A DNA stretch of 64,000 bases from the NCBI GenBank assembly GCA_021464415.1, contig CM038470.1, positions 29,041,601-29,105,600 on the forward strand, written 5' to 3'. Below, one piece after another: positions 21,290-33,663 of this stretch; within the stretch, counting starts at the first letter, position 1, and each line of letters opens with the position of its first letter. The stretch is from Lonicera japonica. Lineage: Eukaryota > Streptophyta > Magnoliopsida > Dipsacales > Caprifoliaceae. Both the position numbers and the translations under genes were made by a program. Below the pieces are notes generated by a model. The model was not told the DNA's origin. It ran no database searches and saw only the letters and a program-made list of their open reading frames with translations.

Positions 21290-22626
21290 GAAAGAGGCAA
21301 AATGGACACCCGAATAAGAAGTTGCAAGAATAACCGGATGTTGATGAGAACCGAAAATCGTCAATCTTTTGAGAACTTGTAAAATGAGACTTCTTGATTT
21401 CTGATCATCCCCAAACTTTTAGGGTTGTTAGATAGTTCCATAAGGAGTAACATATTAAAAAATCAGCTCAATCTGACAGTAGAATCTCCGAAACTTTAGA
21501 GAACTGGGAGTTCACTTCGAGTAATCAAATGGAGGCCTTCACAAAGTCCAAATGAGCTCAAATTTGGTCAGTAAATAAGTTTTATCATGGGGAACAACAT
21601 AATAAAAAATTAAATTAATCTAATACTCCATTTGGTCGATACAAGAAAAACCGTCTTGGGTGAATAGTGAATGGCGTGGCGACAAAGAAATCATTAAAAG
21701 ATATTCCCCAAGCCAAAAGAATCATTAAAAGAATATTTTCCAAATATACTTGGCATATTCCCTAAGATAAAGGCGTATTCCTTCAGCGCCCAGATCCCTT
21801 TTCAGCTATAAATAACCCCCCCCAATCTATTCATATTTTTCATCCACAATCACTGAGATCTCGTAGTACACACCAAAAGACCCATATTCTCTCCTTCCGA
21901 GAGGGCTCAGGTATAATTTTTTCTCTCTGCTTTTATTTATTTGTCAGTCTTATAATTTAGACTCTTGTTTGCATAATTAATATCATTTGATAACTTTTCA
22001 AAACCCCTTTTCAAATTATTTTTCAAAACCAAAGGCGTATAACAAACCCTAATCCAATTCCAAAATAGTATTATCACTATTTTACTTTTTCAAAATCCTG
22101 GAATAGCGGTATTGTTATACGAAGGAATCGATAATCACTATATATCCAATCTAACTCATAGATTGCGGTGTATATGTGATAAATGTTCGATTACGAGAAT
22201 ATTAGTGCTATGTATACCAGTTGAATCAATAGACTATGGTACATATATGATTGGTCAACTCGCCTCATATCACATCAAATATAAGATTCCACATTGAATC
22301 AATTTTTCAAAAGACCAAAGGTTTACAAAATCACTTGTTTTATTGCATCTACTATTATCAAACTCTCTTTTTCAAATTACAACACACTTATTTCCAAAAT
22401 CATGGGTGAACTAGGAAACACATCGTTTTCATCCCATCCCCAAAATTTTAATTTTTAAAGCAAGCACGGAAAGCTGTAAAGTAATAGCAATAACATGCAA
22501 TAGCTAAATTATAGCACTCGCATATCCTACTCAAGAGACTGAAAGGGCAAATTGAGTGACAAACACCTTCCTAATTCGTAACATAATTCCCGAACCTTCG
22601 AATCAACTGGTTTCGCATACATTGTG

Positions 22627-25600
22627 TGTCACACCCCGATTTTTGGACCCCGAATACCTAATTAATATACATGTACTCACCCGTCCAACTACCGGGGGTG
22701 AAAATTAAAAACAACAATTAACTTAAAACTCATTCTCAAAAACTAAAATTTAATCTTAAATCAATATCCTTTACAAATGTTTGTGGAACAAACAAAACTT
22801 TAATATCCAAACTTTATTTAAAAAGTTCAATTACATAATAAAAACGAAATAGAATTACTCTATTAAAATAGTTGGCCAGAGTATCTAAACCGGTGTCGTT
22901 CCCAAAGTCCAACAAACTATATACACTTTACAAAATAAAAGAAAATAAATTTCAAGTAAAACTCCTAGCACGATCAACGAAGCACGTTAATATATACCTG
23001 CAAAACTGGGCTATGCTCATAAAGAGAACGTACCCAAGAAGCATGGAGACAACTTGGGTCAGTATATAAATACTGGTATGAGTTGATTCTGTATCACCCA
23101 ATATGTCCATGATGCAAACACATAATTCATATGTACATATTTAATACAATTAACTCAAATCTCACTACGTGGCAAGACGAATAGTTCCACACACTTTTCG
23201 AGACAAACAGAGTAGTTTCTCGACAAAGTATTAGCAAGTAGTTTCTTACCCCGTACACTACCAAAACTATTAATACCATTCCATTATAATACGGTAGGCC
23301 AAGACCTGCAAAGAATATTAGTACGGCCTACCATCCTGCATTAGAAATGTTAAACTTAAATTACTCGAAAATAAATAAGAAAAACACAGCAACATAAATA
23401 TCCCTATTGTGTTCAAACCATTTAGAATCTCGGAAAACTCAAAGAACGAAAAATATGCAGAATGTCGTTTCCAAGAAAATATCGCGAAAAATCGTTAAAT
23501 TCTATCATTCAATATTCCATAACAGTGTCTAAGATTTCAAAAGTAAATTAACGCGACAATACAAATTGTCTATCGTCCAAGCGAAGCATTACATAATTTA
23601 AAGTACGTCATCCTGAAAACACTAGACTTGAAACCACTAGACACTTAAGTTAGCGTGTGCACCTTAATTACATGCCACCTCGCCATACTCTCCCATGGCC
23701 TACACAGATCATCTTGCCCTGTGTCTCCCCGTATAACTAGCGGCCACTCCGAACCGAAACCCGCACGGGCATATCGTCTAAAGTTCTGACCTTCTTCGGA
23801 AGGCTAGTTATACGTTTGCGCACCAAAACACTCGCCCTTCTGCGAGTAAAATCACATATAATCCACTCGTCTATTCAACAATAGAACGAGTACAACAAAC
23901 ATCACAAGCCACAATCTGGCTTATAGTCAAGATCATAAAATTCCATTGGCTTTCACCAAAGTTTTCTTTTCACAAAAATCATGGGAAATCCACCCAAGTG
24001 TTGAATCAAAACCAATATAAAATCATAACAAGGGAGCAGTGGCGTAATTAAGGAATTTTCCTATGACTTCTCTAGTCAATTTTAATAAAACCAACTCATA
24101 GTCGATACAACTCTAATACTTAATATATAAAGAAACTTTACTATCAACCTCAAAAAGAATGTAGACTTGTCCCAAAAACAAAATCATACTCACACATTTA
24201 CTAAATATCACGTCTAGAAGCTTAAGACAAATAATTCCACCAATTATGTATTGTTCATAGTATTCCAAACGTCAATCAAGTAAACAATTTCACAAACTAA
24301 ATACAATCATACCACAAATCCTTTTAGAACCTCATAATCCCAATTTTAAAGGCTATTAATAAAATTATTTTAAAACATAAGTTATATTGCACAAAAAAAA
24401 TAAGGCAAGAGCACAAACAATATCTTAAATCGGCACAATCATCAATTTCACAGACATTCTGGGGATAAACGAACAATATAAAAATTCCAGAAAAATTACA
24501 CAATATAGACAGCCATGTCTAGTTTCATATGCAATTGGATTCAACTAAAAATCATTTATATTCTAGGAGTTATGAATGTTTTGCTAACAGGTATACAATC
24601 TGTCCAGCATCAGATTTTGCTGCGCACTGTTTTTGTAACTTCAATAACTCTCAACATAAAAATCATATTCGATCAATTCCAAAGCCCAGATTCTCCTAAC
24701 ACATGATATTAACTTGCCAAATATTTCCAGAATTTTACAGAAAAGTTTAGTACCCTAACCGAACTCAAAACTGCAGATGTGTGACAGCAATCTGATCAAC
24801 ATTAAGTATTTTAACACTCTGTTTTTTGTAAAATTGATATCTCCCAAATTAAAAATCATATTACTCCAATTCCAAAGCCACAATACTTGTAACTCATAAT
24901 ATTAGTCTATGTATTTTTTTCTCAGATTTTAATAAAGACATATAATTGAGGTTTGTCTTTAAGAAACTTATAATCAATTGAATAAAAATACAACAAACCA
25001 CTTTCCCAAAAATTAGGTCAAAAGAAAATCAAAACAATATATACGAATAGAAATCACAAGAGAGGGTGAGAATCACTCACTATAAATAGTAAAACCTAAA
25101 TTGATCAACCAAAAGAAATCTAAAAGAGCCGCCAATATAAATCGACTCAGAACAAATAGGTTATATATATATATATATATGCATGTATTGAAATCCACAT
25201 AATAAAGGTGAGAAACACTCACTAGATAATCGAAAGGGGAAGAACCAAAAGTATTCTGCGCTTACTCGGGCTCTCTCTTGCGTCTCTTCTTCTTCTCTAT
25301 AAGCGGCCACATGACAATACGTAGTTTTCTCCTCTCCTTAAGACCTTATTTGTGTTGATAACCTACTTATGTTCATACTAGGGTTTTCCTCATCTCAATT
25401 AGGCCAACTAAAATAACTCTTATAATAAATAAAAGAATACATATAAATTAACCCATTAAATTAACCTAGTGGCCCATCTAATTATAATTACTCAAGACCT
25501 CAAATAAATTTTCTTTTTCTCTAATTCCCGCAGGTCAAACTCACAGCATGGTTAAGTCAACTTTCAAAAATCATAACTAATTCATTAAAAGTCTAAATGT

Positions 25601-25893
25601 AGTGAAATTTGTGCTCAAACTGAAGCTCATCAAGTCTAGCTTAAAACAAAATTGGTTTCACACAAAAATTCTCAACATAATAAAAGATATGACTTTTTAA
25701 ATGAGAACATATCAAAACTTTAGGTTTCAAAACTAATCATATATATTTTAAATTATAATTTTTAACGCACTATAATAAATTGGCCACAAAATAAATGCAC
25801 CACAAAACAAATAAGAGAACAAATATTAATTTACAATATATGCATATATTAATTTGGAGTAAATAAGTATTTTAGAAAATTCGGGTCGTTACA
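22627..25893 (-). mobile_element. Solo LTR B (about 3.3 kb)
   Basis: On the minus strand it begins TGTAACGACCCGAATTTT and ends CGGGGTGTGACA, classical termini of plant Gypsy LTRs. A perfect TTGTG duplication flanks it (22622-22626, 25894-25898). No coding region, primer-binding site or second LTR was found, so it is a solo LTR or a very small non-autonomous element. The length suits the long LTRs of the Tat/Ogre branch (inference). A (TA)n run lies at 25162-25181. Two related phrases containing AAAAATCATATT (about 24657 and 24858) suggest internal duplication. Confidence 0.75.
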
Positions 25894-26060
25894 TTGTGTA
25901 TAAGATGATGTTTAGTCCATAAATACGTTTCTTTTACACAAACCTTTTGTTTGTTTAGTAAAACAAACTAGCAACTCTCATTCTTTTCAAAATCAATTTT
26001 TAAAACAATATGGAATCGCCACCCACAAAAACGTTAGCGTCGAGAACGCGGGTTCTCACA

Positions 26061-26929
26061 CTATGCCATGTATGGTGTGTGTTGACATTGGTTTAAATGC
26101 CGAGCTATTAGATATAAGTGAGATTAAAGATATGAATGGTAAAGTGATTAAATAATCAGTTGAGTATGAATGGGTGCCTATCCAATGTAATGTATGCCAC
26201 GTTTTTTGTCATCTAGAGAGCAAGTGTCATAAAAAGCTAAAGTTAAGCAAGTTTGGAAGGTAAGGGAAGTTGAATCTGGTTGGTCATAAGGGCTCTTTAA
26301 AGGTAGGGGTATGGACTAACATGGTTAGAACTGGGCAATCCCTATTAAGGAAAATTATGAGGCTGCAAACTCTAGTGGTAATAAGATGGTTTAAGGGGGC
26401 AAATGCAACAAACAAGATAAAGAAAAAGAAGCAGGATAAGAGCCCTAGGGGAAATGTAGGTATCTGTAATTCTTACCAATGATTAACCTTTACTAGTTAG
26501 AATATTAGAGGTTTAAACACCTCTCATAAACAAAGAGAGATTAAGAAAATTATTATGGAACAACATTTATATCTTATGCGCATAGTGGAGAATAAAATTA
26601 ATGGTAGGAATATAGATAGAATTAAAAAGCAAAGGCTTATTGAATTGGGACATGGTGTATATGTAACTGGATGAAAAGTGGGGTTGATTGGGTCTAGATG
26701 GCCTGGGATCCGATGGTTTTAGATTTGGATATTGCTATGGTTACAGCCCAAACTATTACATGTAGAGTTACCATTCAAAATACTAATAGAGTTTTTTATG
26801 CTATTAGTATCTATGGCTATAAAGAAGGAGTGTTTAGATTTGATTTGTGGGGCGATATTAGTCAGGCTTATGTTATTATTGGGAACTCTCATTGGATTTT
26901 GATGGGGGATTATAATATTGTGGGGCATT
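26061..26929 (+). mobile_element. LINE fragment 2: ORF1 C-terminus and start of ORF2 endonuclease
   Basis: The first part encodes VDIGLNAEL and a CCHC zinc knuckle within CNVCHVFCHLESKC, the usual end of plant L1 ORF1. From about 26495 the apurinic/apyrimidinic endonuclease of ORF2 begins with NIRGLNTSHKQREIKK, reaching WILMGDYN at about 26895-26918. Frame changes and stops (for example after MNGKVIK) show it is dead. The fragment is cut at 26929 by a solo LTR. Confidence 0.8.
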
Positions 26930-27809
26930 TGATGTGATCCATCCTAGCCCTCCATTCAATTCAATCTAAGAGTATTATGAGTTCTTGAATGAAGGCTTGA
27001 ATACACATAGATTCAAGGATAGAGCATGGAAGTTTTGAGGAAAAGCTATCAAATTGCTTAGTCCAAGAGTTACAAAAAGATTCCAAGCCAATCATTCATT
27101 CCATCGAGTTCCTAAAGATTGGGCATAGAAGTTCAAGATGAAGAAAGCTGGAGTGGGAAAACATGAAGAAACCAGAAGAAGTGTTTATTTAAAGCGTGGG
27201 CACGCCAAAGCTGAAAATTATGAGCAAAATGTAGAATTGTTGTTTTGATAAGGCGTGGCACGCCTTAATGTTCAAAATCCAGCCTTATTTTCTAGCGTGT
27301 TCTCATGACTAACTAACGAAAGAATTTAATTAGTTTTATTATTATTTTGGCAGTTTTTTTCTTTCTTTGATAAGTCTCTTATTTTAATTAGGAGATAATA
27401 TTTAGTTTGTTTCCTTTTATTTATGACTTTTATTTTTAGTAGGAAATAGTTTCCTTATTGTTTTAGGATTTTATTGTTTTGTTTGCTCCTATTTAAAGGA
27501 TGCATATTATTATTTGCTTATCAAGTTATCATTAATCAAATTGAGTGTTTTACGCATTGAGTTCTTACTATAGAACTTGTTGAAATGTTTGAATTAATCA
27601 TTCAAGCTATTCTTGACTTATCAATAAATTCTCCACCAATTGATTGTTGTATCTTCCACTTATACGGAGGTTTAATTATTGTATTCAAGGGTTGGGTTTA
27701 GGTTTCGCGTTCTATCTCTTCAACGAAATTTCAAGGTTATTGCGCTTTCGTAGTTTAAGGGTTGAGGATCCATCAAACTGGCTAGTAAAAACGATCCAAG
27801 ATTGCATCA
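26930..27809 (+). mobile_element. Solo LTR related to the 16667-21289 element (opposite orientation)
   Basis: The start TGATGTGATCC and the end ACGATCCAAGATTGCATCA align with the minus-strand LTR of the non-autonomous element (TGATATGATCC ... GCGTCA). Shared interior marks are CATCAAACTGG, GGGTTGAGGATCC and CCTATTTAAAGGA. It also keeps the LTR-encoded peptide region: AGAGCATGGAAGTTT reads RAWKF and CCTAAAGATTGGGCA reads PKDWA, now broken by stops. About 880 bp against 771 bp. The flanks share only CAT, so the target duplication is eroded or unclear. It sits inside the LINE endonuclease region. Confidence 0.75.
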
Positions 27810-30097
27810 ACATCCGTCTAAGAGATTAGGTGGCTTACTTGTTGATCTTACAAAAATTGAAGATTTTAATAAATGCATTGAGAATAATGAACTATTAGAA
27901 ATGAATACCAAAGGTTTTTATTATACTTAGGATAATAAGAGAAATGGTTATGCTCATATCCTATGTATAATTGATAGAATTCTTTTTAATGATGAATGAT
28001 TGATTAAGTTTGTAAATGTTGAGGCTGAAGCTACACTCTTGTTATTGTTAATATAATTTTGGAGAAAAATAAAGGCAATATATTGTTTAAGTTTTTTTGA
28101 CTTTTGGATGAGGAACGATAATTTCAAAAGGGTTAGGAAAAACAAATTGAAGGGCGTGCCATGTATAGGCTTCATATGAAGCTGAAGTTTTTTAAGTTGA
28201 AGGGGGTTTTACTTTAAGTTTTTTAAGCTGAAGGGGGTTTTACTTTATTTGTAAGGTTAATGGAGAGACTTAGACCTCCTTTGACTTTTTTTTTAAAAAA
28301 AAAGAATGTGACTAGTAGGGATGTTCATGTAAGAAGAGTTCTGACCAGTAACCAACAAACTAATATGGTGAAGCTTGTTACTATAGAGGAAATAAAGGGA
28401 TCCTGTTCTTTATTGATTTTGGTAAAGCTATAGGCCTTGAAAGTTATAATATTATAATTTTTAAACATAGTTGGGAGATTATGAGCTGAAGTCATTAAGG
28501 ATGTTCTTTCTTTCTTCACCAGTAATTAGTTGCTAAAGGCTTGGAATGCTACTAGTATATCCTTAGTCCCAAAAATTGTTGTTCCTCAAACTGTGATGGA
28601 CTTCAAGCTTATTTCTTACTATAATGTAGTTTACAAGTACATTTATAAAATTATTGTCAACATGATTAGGCTAGTGTTAATTAAATCATCTTGTTTGCAC
28701 CCAATAGTCCGCCTTTGTGATTGACAGGCATATTGCAGATAATATCTTACTTATGCAAGAACTTATGCGTGGCTATTATAGAGATAATGAAGTTCTTAGA
28801 TGTGCCTTTAAGTGGACATCCAAAAAGCTCATGACTATGTGGAGTGGGCCTTTGTAGAAAGGGTTCTCATGGCTACGGGATTCCTTAATCAGATGGTGAA
28901 GTGGATTATGGTGTGTGTATCCTCTTTTACGTACTCTATTGCTTTAAATGGTTATATGGAAAGATACTTTAAGGGCGCCAAAGGCTTAAGGCAAGGTGAT
29001 CATATATCACCTTACTTATTTATCCTTTTGATGGAATCTTATTCTACTATTGTGGGGGAATATGTGCTCAGCATAAAGATTTTGTTTAATATTAGCAATT
29101 AGCTAGTCATCACCCACTTAATTATTGTAGATGGTATGACCTTATTATGTTGTGCAACCTGTGAGTCTATTAGGCTTTAGAGGGTTGATTTTAATGATTT
29201 TGTTGATCAATCTAACTTAAGACCTAATGTGCAAAAAAGTAATATGTTTGTTTATAGTGTGAGTGAGCATATGAAGTATGATTTGATGTATTGCAGTGGT
29301 ATAGGTGTTAAAGAGTTGCATGCGAAGTACCTTGGTGTCCCTCTTATCTCTATTAGGCTTAGAGTGGGGGATTATGAGGATATCATAAATAAAATGTTAA
29401 TGAGGGTCTAGAGCTAAACTGCTAAATCGTTTAGCTATGTTGGGAGAGTGTAGTTAGAAGTGGTTGTTCTTCACAGTATTCAAGCTTATTGGTGTATCGT
29501 TTTATACTTCCTACAAAAAGTTCTTAAAGAAATTGATGAGATTTTATGAAGATTTATGTGGACTGGTGCTGTAATGAAGAAATATGGTGCAAAAGTGGCT
29601 AGAGTGAGGTTTGTTGTCCTAAAAACAAGGGTGGCTTGGGCATTAAATAGAATATAACTTGTATAATAAAGCACTTGTGGGATGTTGCTTAGAATAAGAA
29701 TTCTTTGTGAGTTAAATGGTGTCACATGTTCATGTTAAACGGGAGGAGTCTGTGTTACATAGACATTCGTGGGGAGGTTTCTTGGACATTGAGGAAAATT
29801 TATAACTTAGACAATCTGCTCAAAGTTTTATTCGATATAAGATTGGTAATGGTAAGGGTAAGGACATATGGATGTGGTTGGATATTTGACATATCCTAAT
29901 GTCCTACTTTTGAAATATAATGGTCCTAGAATTGTGTATGATTTTGGGAGTAATATTACAAATTAACTGTCTGATTTTATTCAAAACAATATATGGAATC
30001 TCCCATGGCCAGATCTGGCCGGGATCTTATGAATATTAAGAACATGTGCCTTTGCATAAACTTGAAGACTCAGTTCATGATTATATGGAATGGACTA
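27810..30097 (+). mobile_element. LINE fragment 3: rest of endonuclease and reverse transcriptase
   Basis: Continues ORF2: an endonuclease-type segment (GLLVDLTKIEDFN), the RT start WNATSISLVPKIVVPQ (about 28541), a conserved block IQKAHDYVEWAFVERVL, and LRQGDHISPYLF (about 28987-29022). At about 29122-29142 the catalytic box normally written FADD reads IVDG, so the active site is lost. A post-RT domain follows (AKYLGVPLISIRL). Many stops and frameshifts mark it as old. It is interrupted at 30097 by a solo LTR. Confidence 0.85.
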
Positions 30098-31679
30098 TGT
30101 TGACCTTAAAGTCAATTAATCTTATTTTGATAATTACAATAAGTTAATAAAGTGTTATTTAACTCAGTTGTTTCAATGATAATAGCCATTTTAACCGACA
30201 TATCTTCCGACCAAGTGTAACTTCAAACCGAAGCAAATCTCACACAAGCTTTACAAACGCCTCTACTCATAAGAAATGAACTCAAGTGATATACATGTGC
30301 TATACAAAGCCAAGAAAAGATCTAGATCATCAAACAAGTGAAGATATGCACAAGAATGATCTCCATATGTTCTACAAGTTATCAAAAGCAAGAAATGATC
30401 AAGAACATCAAACAAGTAAAGATACGCACAAGAAAATCAAGCATCACGAAGACTCGAATTATCATTGAATGGAGTGAGTGCTTAGATTTTATGTAAAGAT
30501 ACTTTATTAATCAAATCCCTATAGCTCAAACATATTCTTGCATCTTTTAAAGATTGATTTAAACTAGCTTGAAATTGAATTTATTTGAAAAACATCATTT
30601 TACAAAAATCGAGTTTCAAAATAAATTCATATTAATTTTAAATGATCATATTTTAAGCTATAATAAAAATAGGTATCTTAGAAACATATCTTTGAGGTTC
30701 AAAAATCATTAGAATTTTATTTGGAACTAAATTATTAAATTGGAAAAATATTTTTATTTTTCATTTAAAATTCACTCAATTTTTGCCCAGTTTTGATCTA
30801 ACAGTAAAATTGAGGCCTTCCCGAACTCCGATCATTTTGAAATTTTTACAGTAGTTAGACAACATCTCCTGGAAATTTTGACTAAAATTTGAGCATGATC
30901 CAACGGTCTAATTGAGAGAAATTAACAAAACAATTTTGAAATTGTTTTGTCAAAACTAGCTGTTGGAAAGTTTTAAAATGTATACCTTGGAGCCAAAACC
31001 TCTCTTAATCATCCCCAACGGCCATATGATTTTGTAAGCTATAAATATGATGTCTTAGACATGTTTTAATACACTTGAATCATTCTACAAACTCATTTTA
31101 TATATATACAAAGTTATTCAAGTATTCAATTCATTTAATTGATCAATCTTTCATTTTTGAGCTATATACTTTGATCAATTTTGATATCTCTTAGTGTGAG
31201 CTTCATTTGTATTTTGTTATACAGAAGAGAGATATTGTACATTGGTGTTAGCCACCAAAACTTATTCAAATCATATTTGTGAGAGGTGTATCTCATAGAA
31301 TAGCAAAAGGGATTTCTTGTAAGAGTATTGAGGGTGTTTCAATACTTGTAAGAGTGTGTGAGAAGAATACACTTGTAGAGGTTTGATCTTCACTCGGAAG
31401 GAGATCGGTTATAGTGGAAATTCTCGGGAAACTAACCGAGCGCGGAGTAGGGGGAACAAGCCGAACCGTGTGGACAAAAAAATCTTCGACTTCGATCGGT
31501 TCAATCTTTCTATCGCTTGCTATATTATATTGTTCTATTTATTCATTGTGTTTGGAATTAACTTTGTTCTTGATTGCTTGATAAATATAGACATCAAATA
31601 TTTTTAAATCATTTTTAAAAATACGATTAAGTTTTAAAAACCCTATTCACCCCCCCTCTAGGGTATTTTCCGCCCTACA
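30098..31679 (+). mobile_element. Solo LTR, probably Copia (SIRE/Maximus-like)
   Basis: Begins TGTTGACC and ends CGCCCTACA, with a perfect GACTA duplication at 30093-30097 and 31680-31684, length 1582 bp. The end (TTCACCCCCCCTCTAGGG) and the segment containing AAGCCGAACCGTGTGGAC resemble the LTR 3' regions of SIRE-type Copia elements; this assignment is from memory of the family and is inference. There is no internal region, so it is the product of LTR-LTR recombination. It sits inside LINE ORF2. Confidence 0.8.
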
Positions 31680-32345
31680 GACTATTAATAAGAATCGTGC
31701 ATCCTCTGTGGTTTTTGTATGGGATGCTATTAAAGAACATCATAACGTGGTTAGTCGAGCTAGTGTGCTTTGGCGTAAGGATACCATTCTTCGGTGCAAC
31801 ATCATTGGTTGGCTTGTATGTAGAAACAGACTCAATACCAAGGATAAACCTTTGAAATGGGGTACTGTGAAAAATGATAATTGTATTTTGTGTGGGATGT
31901 CCAGTGAATCTAGAGACCATATATTTTTTTCACTGTGGTTTTTCAACTTATATTTGGAAGAGTGTGATCCATAAATGCAATTTTTAGTATAGAGGCTTGA
32001 ACTAGAATTAAGAATTACATACATCATTGATTGGTGTAGAGCAGAAATCTTAAAGTTAGGGTTTTAAGGGTGCCTTTTTGTATTAATATATATTGTGTGT
32101 GGCAAGAACAAAATAAGAGAATTCCCAAAGTTGTAACTGCTCTAGTGATCATGTAATTAGAGAAATTGAGGGTATATTAGTGCTAAGGCTAAAGACCGGA
32201 ATGTTAAGAGGAATTTGGAGAATTCGGCAGTTTGTTAAAAGTGGGTATTATAGAAAGTATTTTAATGTAACTCCTAGGGTATGCCCCCTTATAGGTTGTA
32301 TGCCTTTGTTTTGTTCTATGAATTTTTTATTTTACCAAAAAACAA
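31680..32345 (+). mobile_element. LINE fragment 4: zf-RVT domain and 3' end
   Basis: Encodes the reverse-transcriptase-associated zinc-binding region of plant L1 ORF2: GWLVCRNRLNTKDKPLKWG followed by CILCGMSSESRDH. Beyond it the frame decays, and the sequence ends in the AT-rich 3' untranslated segment TTTTTTATTTTACCAAAAAA, taken as the LINE terminus near 32345. Confidence 0.8.
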
Positions 32346-32927
32346 ACGAAGTAGAGAACTTACATGGTAACTGATAATTAAGTTCGTCATATATTAATCT
32401 ACTTAGTATTCCTTCTATTTCTTAAAAAAGTGAGTTTAATGCGTTGGATAAGGTCGGATGTGATTGTTTAATCCTTTTCTCAATGGAACAAGACGCGTTT
32501 AGAGAATTAATTAAAAATCCTCCACGATATCACATTTTGACCAACACAAAAGATGGGATGATGTAGCTTTATCATTTATGGTCGTCTTATCATACACGCC
32601 AAATATAGTGTAAAGTTGGATTTTAGGTACGTACATATCGTTTTGGACATATGATGATTAGGAAGCATATCTAAAGTTTTTGCCCTATGTCAATTTAATT
32701 ATAAGGCTATTTTCCTTTGTTCATCCTTATAAATCCTACTATACTGTAGGATTTCATACACAATTATTATACAAAGACAGGTACATGTTCACAATAATTT
32801 GAAATAGACAAAGCAACTACAACTAGGGCATGTGCAATTGAGATGCCACTGCGCTTTACGAAAGAAAATGAACAAATGATACAAGCTTTAGACAAAGCGA
32901 GATTATCATAAACAAATTGTAATACCC
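32346..32927. other. Spacer between LINE and solo LTR C
   Basis: AT-rich with no recognisable gene. It ends at CAAAT (32923-32927), the target duplication of solo LTR C. Confidence 0.4.
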
Positions 32928-33417
32928 CATAATTTAATTAGAGAAATTAGCCATGTATTAGCCTTAATTAAGTGAAAATTTGTGTATGTGTAGTGGCCAT
33001 GATCAATCATGAAAGATGAGATCTCGGGAGTTTACTTTTGGGTTCAAAGCATGATTGCCCACGGGCTACAAAAAGGACTAAAATGTAAAGTTACAAAAGA
33101 TTAGGGTTAAACTAATAAAGTTGTGAAAGTACAAGGTAAATTATTGTAAGTTACCAAAACTTAGATTTTTTATTTTTTTTTTAAATCATTGACTTAAATT
33201 GTTTAAGGCGGGCTTCTCCACTTCTTCTTCTTCTTCTTCTTCTCCTCATTTTGATGGTGCCGAGTGAGAGGAAGTAGAGTAGAAACTCTATTTTTATGGA
33301 GTGTATTTTTTCTATTTAAAATTAGTCTTTTAATTTTTTGTCAAATCATATCTGGCCTTTAGGAAAAATCGTTCTATGTATTGAGAACTACGCAAAGTAT
33401 AAGAATTTTGTAGTTAT

Positions 33418-33650
33418 TGATAAAATGAAGGAGGAAATATATGTATATTGAGTAAGAATTGTGTGTTTTGTTTACAAGAGATGTACATCTATATATACAA
33501 GAATGAAAAGGAAAATAAGAATAATTACAAGGAAACACCATAACTACATCTACATAAATTAAAGGAATAAAGAGCATAGGAGTAGCATCAATGGAGACAA
33601 TTAGCATAGAGAGAATAAAATAGCATAGAGGAGAGAATCATCTCTTAACA
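33418..33650 (-). repeat. 3' LTR of Copia element
   Basis: 233-bp direct repeat matching 38476-38708 with no difference seen by eye. In element sense it begins TGTTAAGAG and ends TTTTATCA. Confidence 0.93.
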
Positions 33651-33662
33651 CCCCCCCTCAAG
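33651..33662 (-). other. Copia polypurine tract
   Basis: On the minus strand TTGAGGGGGGG lies directly before the 3' LTR, the priming site for plus-strand DNA. It overlaps the region just after the gag-pol stop. Confidence 0.85.
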
Positions 33663-33663
33663 C

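Larger units (their letters stand above)
16545..26060 (+). mobile_element. Solo LTR A, split by two nested elements (net about 1.6 kb)
   Basis: Starts TGTGAACACC and ends GGTTCTCACA. The flanks are CTAAG (16540-16544) and CTATG (26061-26065), a 4-of-5 target duplication, and the rejoined flanks restore LINE ORF1 coding. Subtracting the elements at 16667-21289 and 22627-25893 with their duplications leaves about 1616 bp. A TATA-like CTATAAATAA at about 21804 followed by a pyrimidine-rich leader fits an LTR promoter on the plus strand. No partner LTR or coding region was found. I suspect a Ty3/Gypsy origin (Tat/Ogre-like composition) but this is inference. Confidence 0.6.

Noticed and set aside
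23640..23830. Less AT-rich block inside solo LTR B considered as an exon
   Set aside because: No frame gives a recognisable domain, and it lies well within the bounded LTR.
31383..31607. 74-codon open frame
   Set aside because: It lies in the transcribed part of a solo LTR and has no domain; treated as non-coding.
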